A DNA stretch of 36,304 nucleotides from assembly GCA_021201905.1 (NCBI GenBank), contig JAJQEA010000184.1:6803-43106 (forward strand). Reading direction: 5' to 3'. The notes beneath the pieces are model-generated. The model worked only from the letters and a program-made list of their open reading frames with translations, made no database searches and had not been told where the DNA came from. Shown here one piece after another: positions 1 to 8,195 of this stretch; position 1 is the stretch's first letter, and every line of letters starts with the position of its first letter. Source of the DNA: Clostridia bacterium. Lineage in GTDB: Bacteria; Bacillota; Clostridia; Lachnospirales; Lachnospiraceae. The translations under genes were made by a program, and so were the position numbers.

Positions 1-20
1 GCTGGCATGTATCGCACGTA

Positions 21-41
21 AGTGACCACAATACGGTCACT
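21..41. promoter_or_regulatory. 7-bp inverted repeat upstream of the DUF4340 gene
   Basis: AGTGACC (21-27) and GGTCACT (35-41) form a perfect 7-bp inverted repeat with a 7-nt loop, just upstream of the ribosome-binding site of the next gene. No T-run follows, so it is more likely an intergenic mRNA stem-loop or operator than a terminator. The first bases of the window could hold the last codons of an upstream gene, but three frames all stop within 50 bp and none can be chosen. Confidence 0.4.
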
Positions 42-67
42 AAGTGCTCATAACGAGGAGGTTTTAC

Positions 68-1081
68 ATGAAGAAACATATACGGCCAATGGTTCCTGCT
101 CTGGGAGCCCTGGTCCTTCTCTGCGCTGCCTATGGCGCCATCACCTGGCAGCAGGGGAGGAACGTGAAAGCACAGGCGCTGTCTCCGGAAAACGCCTCTG
201 TATATATAACTGACCTTCCGGAGCTGTCTTCCCTGTCCTGGACAAAGGATGACAAGAGTCTGTCTTTTACCCGGGAAGGCGGCACCTGGTACTATAAGGG
301 GGACAAGGACTGCCCTATCCGCCAATATCCACTGACTACCCTGGCAGATACCCTGTCCCACTTAAAAGCAGAGCGGAAGTTAAACGATGCGGATTCTCCA
401 AAAACATATGGCCTGGATAACCCTTCCGTGCGGTTTGATACTGTCTCCCCTGACGGTTCCTCCCATGCCATACTGCTGGGAAGCCAGGTTCCGGGTACCG
501 GGGGTGAAGGCCCGGACGGTTCCCGGCCCCCAGCCCAGTACTACGCAGCCATGGAAGGGGACAGCCAGATTTATACAATCAGCAGTTACCTGACCGAGAC
601 AGCTGCCAAGGGGCTTTACGATTTTGTGGAGACAGAATCCCTTCCCCATGTGGCAGGCGCCGACATCCGGGAAATCACTGTTTCCAGGAACGGTCAGACC
701 AGCCGGTTCTGTAAAAAGGCCGTGGATGACGCGGGCAATATAGCCTGGTACAAGGATTCTGCCGCGGATGAGGCCAACCGCCTGGATGACAATGGCGCTC
801 TTAATCATCTGGCGGATGCCATAAGCGGTTTGTCCTTCCAATCCTGCGTGTCATATAAGGCCAGCGATGAAGAATTGGGCAGCTATGGCCTGTCGGATCC
901 GGCGATGACGCTTTCCTGGACCTATGAAAACGGAGATACGGATGGGAGCCTGACTTTGTTGATTGGAAGCCCCACCGCGGATGGAACCGACTACTATACC
1001 AGAAAAGATGATTCCAGAGCCGTAAACCTGGTATCCAAAGAAGCTGCAGAGCGTTGCCTGAATGCTGCCTACCCAAAGTAA
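68..1081 (+). CDS. DUF4340 domain-containing protein
   Basis: This 337-aa protein begins with a single N-terminal hydrophobic segment (about residues 7-25) and is then extracytoplasmic. It has two copies of a DUF4340-like unit, recognisable by the repeated YGL-[DS]-[ND]-P motif (YGLDNPSVRFD and, in the second half, YGLSDPAMTLSW). In known genomes DUF4340 proteins sit at the end of operons with an ABC ATPase, an ABC-2 permease and a GldG-like protein, so the missing upstream genes are probably those; this is inference. I chose ATG 68 rather than the in-frame ATG at 44 because GAGGAG lies about 8 nt before 68. A terminator hairpin follows the gene. The exact function is unknown. Confidence 0.8.
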   Translation: MKKHIRPMVPALGALVLLCAAYGAITWQQGRNVKAQALSPENASVYITDLPELSSLSWTKDDKSLSFTREGGTWYYKGDKDCPIRQYPLTTLADTLSHLKAERKLNDADSPKTYGLDNPSVRFDTVSPDGSSHAILLGSQVPGTGGEGPDGSRPPAQYYAAMEGDSQIYTISSYLTETAAKGLYDFVETESLPHVAGADIREITVSRNGQTSRFCKKAVDDAGNIAWYKDSAADEANRLDDNGALNHLADAISGLSFQSCVSYKASDEELGSYGLSDPAMTLSWTYENGDTDGSLTLLIGSPTADGTDYYTRKDDSRAVNLVSKEAAERCLNAAYPK

Positions 1082-1117
1082 TGTGAATCATAAATCGTAT
1101 ATGAGGTTGTGTTAAAT

Positions 1118-1166
1118 ATAAAAGGGAAACAACACTGCATGCCTGCCTGTCGTCTCCCTTTTTTAA
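1118..1166. terminator. Bidirectional terminator between the convergent DUF4340 and Crp genes
   Basis: AAAAGGGA with AACAAC on the left pairs with GTCGT and TCCCTTTT on the right, around a roughly 13-nt loop. The A-run on the left and T-run on the right let it work for both converging genes. Confidence 0.7.
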
Positions 1167-1195
1167 TCAATACCTGTTCTGATATAGGATTGTCC

Positions 1196-1888
1196 TTAAG
1201 CCCCTTCCCTGCGCTCCCCCGCCCCTCTGTCATGGAGCACAAAGTGGTTCTTCTGAAAATCCAGTATGCCCTCAGCCCGCATCTTACTCAGCTCGCTGGA
1301 CATGGCGCTCCGGTCCACGCAGAGATACTCAGCCAGCTCCTGGCGGTTATGGGGTATGTCAAAATCTCTTCCCCCTTTTGCCATGGCCTGCTCTGACAGA
1401 TAGGACAAGAGCTTTTCCCTGGTGGTCCTGCGGCACACATGCTCCAGCTTGTTTTCCAGCTTCACATTGTGCTCCGACACCAGACGCAGCATGTTGTGTA
1501 TGAACCTGGTGTGGAAATCGCAGGCCAGGGGACAAAATGTAATCATCCGCTGGTAATTGAGGAACAGGGCCTCGCATCCCCCCTCTGCCACCACACTCAC
1601 CGGCAGCACCGGGGTCCTGGCGCAGGAATAGGACTGGCCAAAGAGCTCCCCTTCCTTTATATGATATATGTGTTCCTGATGTCCCCAGAAATTCTCCTGG
1701 ATGACACATGCCTTCCCCCTCAGCAGAACCAGCACCTTATTGACGGATTCTCCCATGCGGAAGATGTATTCCCCGTCCTCATAAAGCACCTGCTCCGAGG
1801 CACAGCATTTTAACAGGGTATAGAGCTCGTCATCATTTATGCCGTAAAATAGCGGAGATTTTTTCACAAGAGGCAGCCATTCCTCCAT
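1196..1888 (-). CDS. Crp/Fnr family transcriptional regulator
   Basis: The 230-aa product has an N-terminal cyclic-nucleotide-binding-like beta barrel (about residues 10-125, including the segments DGEYIFRMGESVNKVLVLL and EGELFGQS), a dimerisation helix, and a C-terminal winged HTH (about 150-220; recognition helix near NRQELAEYLCVDRSAMSSEL). It is a DNA-binding sensor of the Crp/Fnr superfamily. The N-terminal CxxCxxC cluster of classical oxygen-sensing FNR is absent and the cAMP-contact motif is poor, so the ligand is unknown. It has its own strong promoter at 1934-1962, and a palindrome in its leader suggests autoregulation. It ends against a shared terminator. Targets cannot be read from the window. 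Confidence 0.85.
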   Translation of the reverse strand: MEEWLPLVKKSPLFYGINDDELYTLLKCCASEQVLYEDGEYIFRMGESVNKVLVLLRGKACVIQENFWGHQEHIYHIKEGELFGQSYSCARTPVLPVSVVAEGGCEALFLNYQRMITFCPLACDFHTRFIHNMLRLVSEHNVKLENKLEHVCRRTTREKLLSYLSEQAMAKGGRDFDIPHNRQELAEYLCVDRSAMSSELSKMRAEGILDFQKNHFVLHDRGAGERREGA

Positions 1889-1904
1889 ATTTGCCCTTCT
1901 TTCC

Positions 1905-1918
1905 GTTGTATTTACAAC
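1905..1918. promoter_or_regulatory. Candidate autoregulatory operator of the Crp-family gene
   Basis: GTTGTATTTACAAC is a perfect palindrome apart from its two central bases. It lies between the promoter (-10 at 1934-1939) and the start codon at 1888, in a typical position for repression. Its form (TTGTA-N2-TACAA) suits a Crp/Fnr dimer, but binding is inferred. Confidence 0.4.
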
Positions 1919-1933
1919 TCTTTTGCTGTAAAT

Positions 1934-1962
1934 ATTATATAATCAAGAGATTTTTCCGTCAA
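1934..1962 (-). promoter_or_regulatory. Sigma-A-type promoter of the Crp-family gene
   Basis: Read on the minus strand: TTGACG (1962-1957), a 17-nt spacer, and a consensus TATAAT (1939-1934). It lies between argH and the Crp gene, showing that the Crp gene is transcribed separately from the gtrA-yfhO-argH operon. Confidence 0.8.
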
Positions 1963-1966
1963 GAGG

Positions 1967-1987
1967 GATTTTATGTGAGATAAAATC
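1967..1987. promoter_or_regulatory. 8-bp perfect inverted repeat after argH
   Basis: GATTTTAT (1967-1974) and ATAAAATC (1980-1987) form a perfect 8-bp inverted repeat with a 5-nt loop. It sits immediately downstream of the argH stop codon and just upstream of the -35 box of the Crp gene. It may be a weak AT-rich terminator for argH or an operator for the downstream promoter. Confidence 0.4.
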
Positions 1988-1997
1988 TCATATAATA

Positions 1998-3389
1998 TCA
2001 CTGAGCATCATCCATTCCCAGCTGCTTTTTATATATCCCAATGACTTTTTTCATAGCCTCCTGTCCGGGGGCGCCTATGGTAAGGCGCTTCTCCACGCAG
2101 GTCTTCATGCTGATGGCCTCATATATGTCCTCCTCAAACACCGGACTAATGGCCTTGTACTCTTCCAGGCTGAGGTCATCCAGGGCAATACCCTTGCTGA
2201 TGCACGCAAGGACCAGCTGTCCCACAATGCCGTGGGCATCCCTGAAAGGCACTCCCTTGTTCACCAGATAATCTGCCGCATCCGTGGCATTGGTAAAGCC
2301 GTTCTTTGCGCTGGCCTCCATTACCTCCTTCTGAAAGCTCATGGAGGAAATCATGCCCGTGAACAGAGCCAGACATCCCTTTACCGTGTCAATGGCGTCA
2401 AAGGTAAGCTCCTTATCTTCCTGCATATCCTTGTTGTAAGCCAGAGGTATCCCCTTCATGGTGGTCAGCATGGACACCAGGGCGCCGTATATGCGCCCGC
2501 TTTTGCCGCGTATCAGCTCTGCGATGTCCGGGTTCTTTTTCTGGGGCATGATGGAGCTTCCTGTGCTGTAGGAGTCATCAATCTCCACAAACCGGTACTC
2601 GTTGGTATTCCATATTATGATTTCCTCGCAGAACCTGGACAGGTGCATGGAGATGGTGGACAGAGCGCTGAGCAGTTCAATCAGGTAATCCCTGTCAGCC
2701 ACTGAGTCCATGGAATTGAGGGTTGGTCCGTCAAATCCCAGAAGCTCTGCCGTGTATTCCCGGTCCAGAGGGTAAGTGGTGCCTGCCAGAGCGCCTGATC
2801 CCAGGGGACAGTAATTCATACGTTTGCGTATATCCTTAAGACGGGATCTGTCCCTGGAGAACATCTCAAAGTAAGCCCCCATATGATGGGCCAGGGTAAT
2901 TGGCTGGGCCTTCTGGAGATGGGTGAAGCCAGGCATGAAGGTGTCTGTATTCTTCTCCATCACTGCCAGCAGCTCTTCTAACAGTTCCTTCACCAGCGCC
3001 TCGACGGCGTCAATCTCATCCCTGGTATAGAGCTTCATGTCCAGGGCTACCTGGTCATTGCGGCTGCGCCCTGTGTGAAGGCATTTTCCCGCCTCTCCGT
3101 TCCGCTCGGTCAAGGTCCCCTCCACGAAGGAATGGATATCCTCATATCCGGAATCGGATGATATAGTCAGTTTACCATTATCCAGATCTTCCAGAATGCT
3201 TTCCAATCCCCGGATAATATCATCTCTGTCCTGTTCTGTAAGAATTCCCTGCTTTGCCAGCATCTTTACATGGGCAATGCTGCCCCTGATGTCCTGACGG
3301 TAGAATTTCTGGTCAAAGGAAAGGGATTCGTTAAAATTGTGTACCAGCTGATTGGTTTCTTTCGTAAAACGTCCGCCCCATAATTTCAT
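1998..3389 (-). CDS. argH: Argininosuccinate lyase
   Basis: The 463-aa protein catalyses the last step of arginine synthesis, cleaving argininosuccinate to arginine and fumarate in the cytosol. It is full length for the family and carries the fumarase/ASL signature [11 protein letters not shown] (277-287), the TGRSRNDQ motif (106-113) and the T156-H157 pair of the catalytic region. AAGGAG lies upstream of ATG 3389. It follows yfhO by only 13 bp on the same strand and no promoter is evident between them, so it appears to be the last gene of the gtrA-yfhO-argH operon, away from the other arginine genes. That context is odd, but the identification itself is secure. Confidence 0.97.
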   Translation of the reverse strand: MKLWGGRFTKETNQLVHNFNESLSFDQKFYRQDIRGSIAHVKMLAKQGILTEQDRDDIIRGLESILEDLDNGKLTISSDSGYEDIHSFVEGTLTERNGEAGKCLHTGRSRNDQVALDMKLYTRDEIDAVEALVKELLEELLAVMEKNTDTFMPGFTHLQKAQPITLAHHMGAYFEMFSRDRSRLKDIRKRMNYCPLGSGALAGTTYPLDREYTAELLGFDGPTLNSMDSVADRDYLIELLSALSTISMHLSRFCEEIIIWNTNEYRFVEIDDSYSTGSSIMPQKKNPDIAELIRGKSGRIYGALVSMLTTMKGIPLAYNKDMQEDKELTFDAIDTVKGCLALFTGMISSMSFQKEVMEASAKNGFTNATDAADYLVNKGVPFRDAHGIVGQLVLACISKGIALDDLSLEEYKAISPVFEEDIYEAISMKTCVEKRLTIGAPGQEAMKKVIGIYKKQLGMDDAQ

Positions 3390-3402
3390 GGCTCTTATCT
3401 CC

Positions 3403-6400
3403 TTATTTCTCGTTTTCGTTTGTTCTGTTTTCCTGCTTGCTGCCGCTCTCTTTTTTCTGGCTCTTTTTGTTCTCTTTGTGGTTCTTTCTTATGGTGTATC
3501 CGCTTACTGCACGGTCCTTTTTCTTTCTCCGGCTGATTCCGGCCAGAACAGCGACTCCCAGAACAGCCGCGCTGACTCCGGTAATCCACGCCCCGGTCCC
3601 AAGTCCTTCCGGTTCATAGGAAAAACTGATTCGGTGGGTCCCTTCGCTGACATCCACTGCCAGAAACGTGTCAAACATCTTCCGGGGCGCCACGGTCTTG
3701 CCGTCCACCAGGACAGTCCATCCCTTGTCATAGGGAATGCTGGTGTACATAACGCCTGCCGTATCCGCTGTAATGCTGCCGGACAGCTCCGTATCCGTCC
3801 ACCGGGACAGCACCATGGGATTCTGGTTCATTTTTCCATAAACAGCCTCCAGGGCCTGAGGGTTAAAACGCCACACCTCTGCCTGGAGAGTGGGGCTGCC
3901 CTCATCCCCTGCCTCCAGGCGCACCTCCACATCCTTATTGATGCGGCCCAGCTCCATAAAGTAGCCCCGGTCCACATTATCAAAGCTCTCTGTCTGCTCT
4001 CCGATTACAGCCGTGACCTCCTTCACCTTCTTATTGGTCACATGCACATAGTAATCTCCTGTCTCCCCGGCTGTAAATGTAAGCTTCCTGCCCTCTGTAA
4101 CGCTCTCGTTGGGCAGCAGCACATGCTCCGTATCCAGCACATCGCAGAGATCGTTTTGGACATGGGCCGGGTTCCCGGAATCCAATATCCAGTTCCCCTC
4201 CACATCCGATGGCAGCATGAATGCCACGGGCAGGGTAAATTGATTCTCATACAGCCACATGCTTCCTTTTCTTGCGGACAGATCTCTGAGTCCATCGGCA
4301 GGCTGCTGGTCCCCATATACGCCGTACCGCACAGACAGCAGGCTGTCCACCAGAGGAGTGCTTCCTGTAATGCTGTAGGCGTTGGTGGAGCTCTCACACC
4401 CCATTTTGCGGAAGAAGTCCGACAGCGAGGCATTGGCTGTGGATGAAAACAGGGATACGGACGGGAAATTCATCCAGGCGCCGTCGTTTTTTGTCTTTCT
4501 GTCTGTCTTTTCCACACGATAGAAGGTATCTGACTTAATATTCCACACCAAATCCTCCACATCCTGGTTATCTTTCACATAGGCAGTCCTGCTGGTGGTA
4601 GGTATGCTGGTTACCGCTGTATTCACGGCAGCCTCAATGGCGACCACGGCCAAGGCAGTGAGAAGAATGGCATCCAGGCTCCATTTTCCCTTGTGGTACA
4701 GGTAAATCAGACCTCCATATACGGCGATGAACAGGAGCGCCACATAGAACACGGAGAAATGGTATTGTTCCGGATTATTCACCAGCTTTTCTGCCAGCAG
4801 CACAAAGGAAACAGCTCCCCAAAACGCCAGGCACACAGATTTCCAGGACATATCCTCCAGATGAATGTAGGCATGGTAACACATGAACAGCATCAGCGCA
4901 ATATAAATGAAGGACTGGCGGCATGGAAGGCTGTTGGGATAGTGGAACCCATGCCATATAAAGTTCAGCACATTCACGGAAAAGCTGGCATAAAACAGAA
5001 TCAGCATGGTGCAGTACACTGCCTTTTCCCTGAAGGCTATCTTCCTGCTGCCCAGGTATAAAAGGAAGAACATGAGAACTGCCACACCGCAGTATATATT
5101 CGACCAGTGATCCAGCCCTATCTCGGTTCCCACATTTCCTATATGACGGGCAATCATATCAAAGATGGAAAAGTAGGATGAAAATGTCTTGGGAAAATCA
5201 AAATCCCCTGACGCGGTTACCTGCAACGCGTAAATCTCCGGCAAAAGCACCACCGCGGCCAGACCGCCCGCCAGAAGGGAATAAAAGGCAAGGCGCAGCC
5301 CTGTTCCCATGAAGTCACCAAAGCTCTTTGGCGGATTGAGTATCATCTGGGCAATCACATAAATAACCATGAAAATGCAAATCATGATGGAAATATAGTA
5401 ATTGGAAAGGATGGAGAGGCCCAGGGTGATGCAGTAGAGCGTTCCCCTCTTCTCCTTCACCAGCTGCTCCAGTCCCAGAAGAATCATTGGAAACAGCATG
5501 ATGCAGTCCAGCCACATGATATTCCAGCTGTAGGCCGCCATATAACCGCTTAGGGCATAAAAAATACCGAAAAAGCCTACGCCGAAATTTTTAACCCCAA
5601 AGTGTTTCTTCAGATACCAGGAAAAGCTAAGGCCGGACAGTCCTGTCTTGAGAACAATGAGGATGGTCATAAACTCAATGATGAACTTTTTCGGGCATAG
5701 TATCAGAAGCCAGTTCACCGGGCTGGCCAGATAATAGGCATAGAGGGCTGAAAAATTCACCCCCATGCCGATATCCCAGCTGTAGAGCAGGCTTCCCCCA
5801 TGGGTCAGCTTATACTGGAACTCTGAAAAAAACGGGGCATACTGATGGTACATATCCGTCCTGAGAAAGCACTCTTCCCCAAATGGAAAGATACCCCTCT
5901 GGGCAAATATGATAATCATGGCCACCACCGGGACAAAAAATGCTGCCACCAGACCGTCTGAAGGCTTTAACAGCCGAAGGCCGCGCCTGTTTCCTGTCTG
6001 ATACATCCTTGTCTCTCTCTTATCGTACTGCTGCCTGTCCTGTCCGGCAGTCTCATTCTCTTCTTCCATTCCGTATTCGTCTTCCTCTGATGTATATTCG
6101 TCTGATATATATTCGTTTGATGTATATTCGACTGATGTGTATTTATCTGATGTATAACTGTCTGCTGTATGATTATCCGCTGCCCCGTTTCTTGCCGCAT
6201 AATTGTCCGCTGCTCCATCTACTGCCGCATGATTGTCTGCTGCCACATCTCCTGCTGCATGATTGTCTGCTGCTCTATCTCTTGCCACATAATGATCTGC
6301 TGCATAATTATCTGCCACATATCTATCCGCTGCATAATTATCTGCCGCATATCCATCTGCTGCATACCCATCTGCTGCATATCCATCTGCGGCATATCCA

Positions 6401-6594
6401 TCTGTTGCATATCCATCTGCTGCATATCCATCTTCCGGAGCATATTCCTCTGATGTCATTTTCCTCCCGCCGGAAACCGGCTCCTTTGAGAGCGCTTCCT
6501 CCCGGGCTTTATCCTGTATGGTCGGTTCCGGCTGCACAAGCTTCAGGATTGCGTCAAGCTCCCGTTCAACCCGTTCTATCTCTTCACGTTCCAT
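3403..6594 (-). CDS. YfhO family membrane protein with N-terminal pentapeptide-repeat tract
   Basis: This 1063-aa polytopic membrane protein matches the YfhO family (GT-C-like fold; Bacillus and Listeria homologues are linked to glycosylation of lipoteichoic or teichoic acid). Residues 1-50 are acidic and charged. Residues about 51-170 are a tandem pentapeptide tract ([20 protein letters not shown] types). TM segments start near residue 205 and fill the protein to about 670. A large extracytoplasmic domain follows, ending in a final TM helix and a basic tail (SRRKKKDR). The ATG at 6594 has AGAAAGG 8 nt upstream; an in-frame GTG at 6603 lies too close to that site. The start is 15 bp after gtrA, so the two are probably translationally linked. 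The repeat tract is not a normal part of the family. Confidence 0.85.
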   Translation of the reverse strand: MEREEIERVERELDAILKLVQPEPTIQDKAREEALSKEPVSGGRKMTSEEYAPEDGYAADGYATDGYAADGYAADGYAADGYAADNYAADRYVADNYAADHYVARDRAADNHAAGDVAADNHAAVDGAADNYAARNGAADNHTADSYTSDKYTSVEYTSNEYISDEYTSEEDEYGMEEENETAGQDRQQYDKRETRMYQTGNRRGLRLLKPSDGLVAAFFVPVVAMIIIFAQRGIFPFGEECFLRTDMYHQYAPFFSEFQYKLTHGGSLLYSWDIGMGVNFSALYAYYLASPVNWLLILCPKKFIIEFMTILIVLKTGLSGLSFSWYLKKHFGVKNFGVGFFGIFYALSGYMAAYSWNIMWLDCIMLFPMILLGLEQLVKEKRGTLYCITLGLSILSNYYISIMICIFMVIYVIAQMILNPPKSFGDFMGTGLRLAFYSLLAGGLAAVVLLPEIYALQVTASGDFDFPKTFSSYFSIFDMIARHIGNVGTEIGLDHWSNIYCGVAVLMFFLLYLGSRKIAFREKAVYCTMLILFYASFSVNVLNFIWHGFHYPNSLPCRQSFIYIALMLFMCYHAYIHLEDMSWKSVCLAFWGAVSFVLLAEKLVNNPEQYHFSVFYVALLFIAVYGGLIYLYHKGKWSLDAILLTALAVVAIEAAVNTAVTSIPTTSRTAYVKDNQDVEDLVWNIKSDTFYRVEKTDRKTKNDGAWMNFPSVSLFSSTANASLSDFFRKMGCESSTNAYSITGSTPLVDSLLSVRYGVYGDQQPADGLRDLSARKGSMWLYENQFTLPVAFMLPSDVEGNWILDSGNPAHVQNDLCDVLDTEHVLLPNESVTEGRKLTFTAGETGDYYVHVTNKKVKEVTAVIGEQTESFDNVDRGYFMELGRINKDVEVRLEAGDEGSPTLQAEVWRFNPQALEAVYGKMNQNPMVLSRWTDTELSGSITADTAGVMYTSIPYDKGWTVLVDGKTVAPRKMFDTFLAVDVSEGTHRISFSYEPEGLGTGAWITGVSAAVLGVAVLAGISRRKKKDRAVSGYTIRKNHKENKKSQKKESGSKQENRTNENEK
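6085..6444 (-). repeat. 15-bp tandem repeat array encoding about 24 pentapeptides in YfhO
   Basis: On the plus strand units such as TGCTGCATATCCATC recur with a 15-bp period, nearly identical at 6340-6435 and increasingly degenerate towards 6085. Encoded units include GYAAD (six near-identical copies), then [40 protein letters not shown] and EYTSE. The centre shows a 30-bp higher-order period ([30 protein letters not shown]). As 15 is a multiple of three, copy-number change keeps the frame. Confidence 0.9.
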
Positions 6595-6609
6595 CACAGT
6601 CACCTTTCT

Positions 6610-7038
6610 CTATTCAGGCTTATTCTTGAATATCCAGAGTTTGCTGAAAATATAGTTCAGTACCATGTTGATAACAGAGGATGTGAATTTGCAGAACAGC
6701 TCATACAGCATTCCCCTGTCACCGCCTAATTTTACCATGACCACCATGAGCACCCAGGTAACGGCTCCTGAGAACGCCCGGGCCGCCACAAATGCTCCCA
6801 TCTCCTTCACAAGGTAGGAAGGCCTCAGATTATAATTGCGGAACACAATCAGCTTGTTCACCACATAGGCAAACAGCACGGCAGCCAGCCATGACATGGC
6901 CTGGGACAGGCCTACGCCTATCTCAATCTGCCTCAGCAGGGCGTATACTGCAAAATCCACTGCCGTGGTGAGAAACCCGCATATAATGTAGCTTATCGTC
7001 TCATAGTTAACACATTTTTCCCATATTTTACGTAACAT
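6610..7038 (-). CDS. GtrA family membrane protein
   Basis: The 142-aa protein has four predicted TM helices, beginning CVNYETISYIICGFLTTAVD, and a C-terminal SKLWIFKNK motif typical of GtrA/GtcA. Family members are thought to flip or assist undecaprenyl-phosphate-linked sugars used to glycosylate wall polymers. I chose the ATG at 7038 because GGAG sits 6-7 nt upstream; the longer frame to 7074 lacks such a site. It is first in an operon with yfhO (15-bp gap) and argH, driven by the promoter at 7100-7128. In Bacillus a GtcA-type protein, a CsbB-type glycosyltransferase and YfhO act together; no CsbB-like gene lies here. Confidence 0.88.
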   Translation of the reverse strand: MLRKIWEKCVNYETISYIICGFLTTAVDFAVYALLRQIEIGVGLSQAMSWLAAVLFAYVVNKLIVFRNYNLRPSYLVKEMGAFVAARAFSGAVTWVLMVVMVKLGGDRGMLYELFCKFTSSVINMVLNYIFSKLWIFKNKPE

Positions 7039-7099
7039 CTTCTGCTCCTGCCCTGTTCCAGAGTGCGCACACACAAGCCCTGGAGCAATAATCCCTTCT

Positions 7100-7128
7100 A
7101 TTATATGGTAGCATCATGGAATTGTAAA
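7100..7128 (-). promoter_or_regulatory. Promoter of the gtrA-yfhO-argH operon
   Basis: Minus strand: TTTACA (7128-7123), a 17-nt spacer and a perfect TATAAT (7105-7100), about 60 bp before the gtrA start and directly after the apbE stop codon. Confidence 0.75.
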
Positions 7129-7138
7129 GAAAAAACCA

Positions 7139-8149
7139 TTATCTGTACAGGAAATCCTCGGCCCCCCTGGTATAATGGAGTTCCCCGTCTTCCGTAAGAA
7201 AAATGCCGTAGATTTGGTCCATGGACTCTATGAGCCTGGTCCCCTCCTCCAGCCCCAGGGCAAAGCAGGTGGTGCTCAGTCCGTCTCCATCCACTGACCT
7301 GGGTGAAATGATGGATACCTGGGTCAGCCCATTTTCATATGGATATCCGGTAGAAGGATCCAGTATATGATGATAGTTGACGCCGTCCTCCACAAAATGC
7401 CTCTCGTACACGCCTGAGGAAACCACGGACATGCCGTCAATTTTCAGCGCCGCAACAGTCTCTGTATGGGTGGCGTACGGCCTCTGAAGCCCTATCTTAA
7501 AAGGGGTGCCGTCCGGCCGTTCTCCCACACAGAGCACATTTCCGCCCAGGTTGATGACCGCGCTTTCCACACCCTTTTCCTCCAGGTATGCCTTCATCTG
7601 GTCCGCTATAAAGCCCTTGGCTATGGCGCCCAGGTCAATGGTTGTCTCGTCATTGAGGAAGGTGACCTGCCTGCCATCCAGGATCACATTTTCATATCCC
7701 ACCTTTTTCAGATCCGCCTCAATCTCTTCCCTGGGCGGCACATGGGGCGTCTTGCCTGTAAAATCCCACAGGGAGCTCAAAGGCTCTATGGTTATGTCAA
7801 AGGCCCCCCGTGACATGCGGTAGTACTCCAGCCCCTCCGCCAGGACCTGGGCTGTTTTCTCCGATACGGTGATGGTCCTCTCCCCCGGCCTGCGGTGGTT
7901 CAGTTTATAAATCTCGCTGCCCTCCAGGGTCTTGCTGAGCAGCTTCTCATAGTCGGAACACAGTGACATGCAGCCGTCCAGAATGGTCTGGTCCTCTGTA
8001 TCGTATAATGTGACGGTGACAAATGTGTTCAACAAAAAAGACGACCTGGTGACAGGATCCGCAACTTTCTTGCCGCATCCTGCCAGCCAAGCCGTGCACA
8101 TGATAATCAAACCTGCTGTTATTATTGTCTTTAATCCTGTATTTTTCAT
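7139..8149 (-). CDS. apbE: FAD:protein FMN transferase, lipoprotein
   Basis: The 336-aa protein covalently attaches FMN from FAD to threonine residues of target flavoproteins such as Rnf and Nqr subunits. It is secreted and lipid-anchored: signal peptide, then the lipobox LAGC with Cys near residue 25. ApbE motifs are present: GAFDITIEPL, the core TIDLGAIAKGFIAD with NLGGN downstream, the HHILDPSTGYP segment, and the Mg-binding DGLSTT region near the C-terminus. Length is normal. Its own promoter (8157-8185) places the predicted transcript start at or next to the ATG, and only a poor ribosome-binding site (AAGG, 1-2 nt from the ATG) is visible, so it may be read as a leaderless mRNA. It follows dat by 46 bp. 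The acceptor flavoprotein is not in the window. Confidence 0.92.
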   Translation of the reverse strand: MKNTGLKTIITAGLIIMCTAWLAGCGKKVADPVTRSSFLLNTFVTVTLYDTEDQTILDGCMSLCSDYEKLLSKTLEGSEIYKLNHRRPGERTITVSEKTAQVLAEGLEYYRMSRGAFDITIEPLSSLWDFTGKTPHVPPREEIEADLKKVGYENVILDGRQVTFLNDETTIDLGAIAKGFIADQMKAYLEEKGVESAVINLGGNVLCVGERPDGTPFKIGLQRPYATHTETVAALKIDGMSVVSSGVYERHFVEDGVNYHHILDPSTGYPYENGLTQVSIISPRSVDGDGLSTTCFALGLEEGTRLIESMDQIYGIFLTEDGELHYTRGAEDFLYR

Positions 8150-8156
8150 GCCTTAC

Positions 8157-8185
8157 ATTCTAGCACCCGGACCTGTAAAAGTCAA
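8157..8185 (-). promoter_or_regulatory. Promoter abutting the apbE start codon
   Basis: Minus strand: TTGACT (8185-8180), a 17-nt spacer and TAGAAT (8162-8157). Only 7 nt separate the -10 from the ATG at 8149, so the predicted start of transcription coincides with the start codon. Confidence 0.65.
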
Positions 8186-8195
8186 GGCAGCCCCA

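Noticed and set aside
1..25. Possible 3' end of an upstream GldG-like gene
   Set aside because: All three plus frames stop within 51 bp and none can be preferred without sequence to the left.
1196..1888. FNR-type oxygen sensor identity for the Crp-family protein
   Set aside because: The N-terminal cysteine cluster for a 4Fe-4S centre is missing.
3352..4446. A 364-aa open frame antisense to yfhO, His/Cys-rich
   Set aside because: A shadow of yfhO codons; no start signal and no family resemblance.
5940..6629. Long open frames on both strands through the YfhO repeat, His/Leu/Ile-rich
   Set aside because: They result from the 15-bp repeat having no stops in several frames; composition is unnatural and there is no ribosome-binding site.
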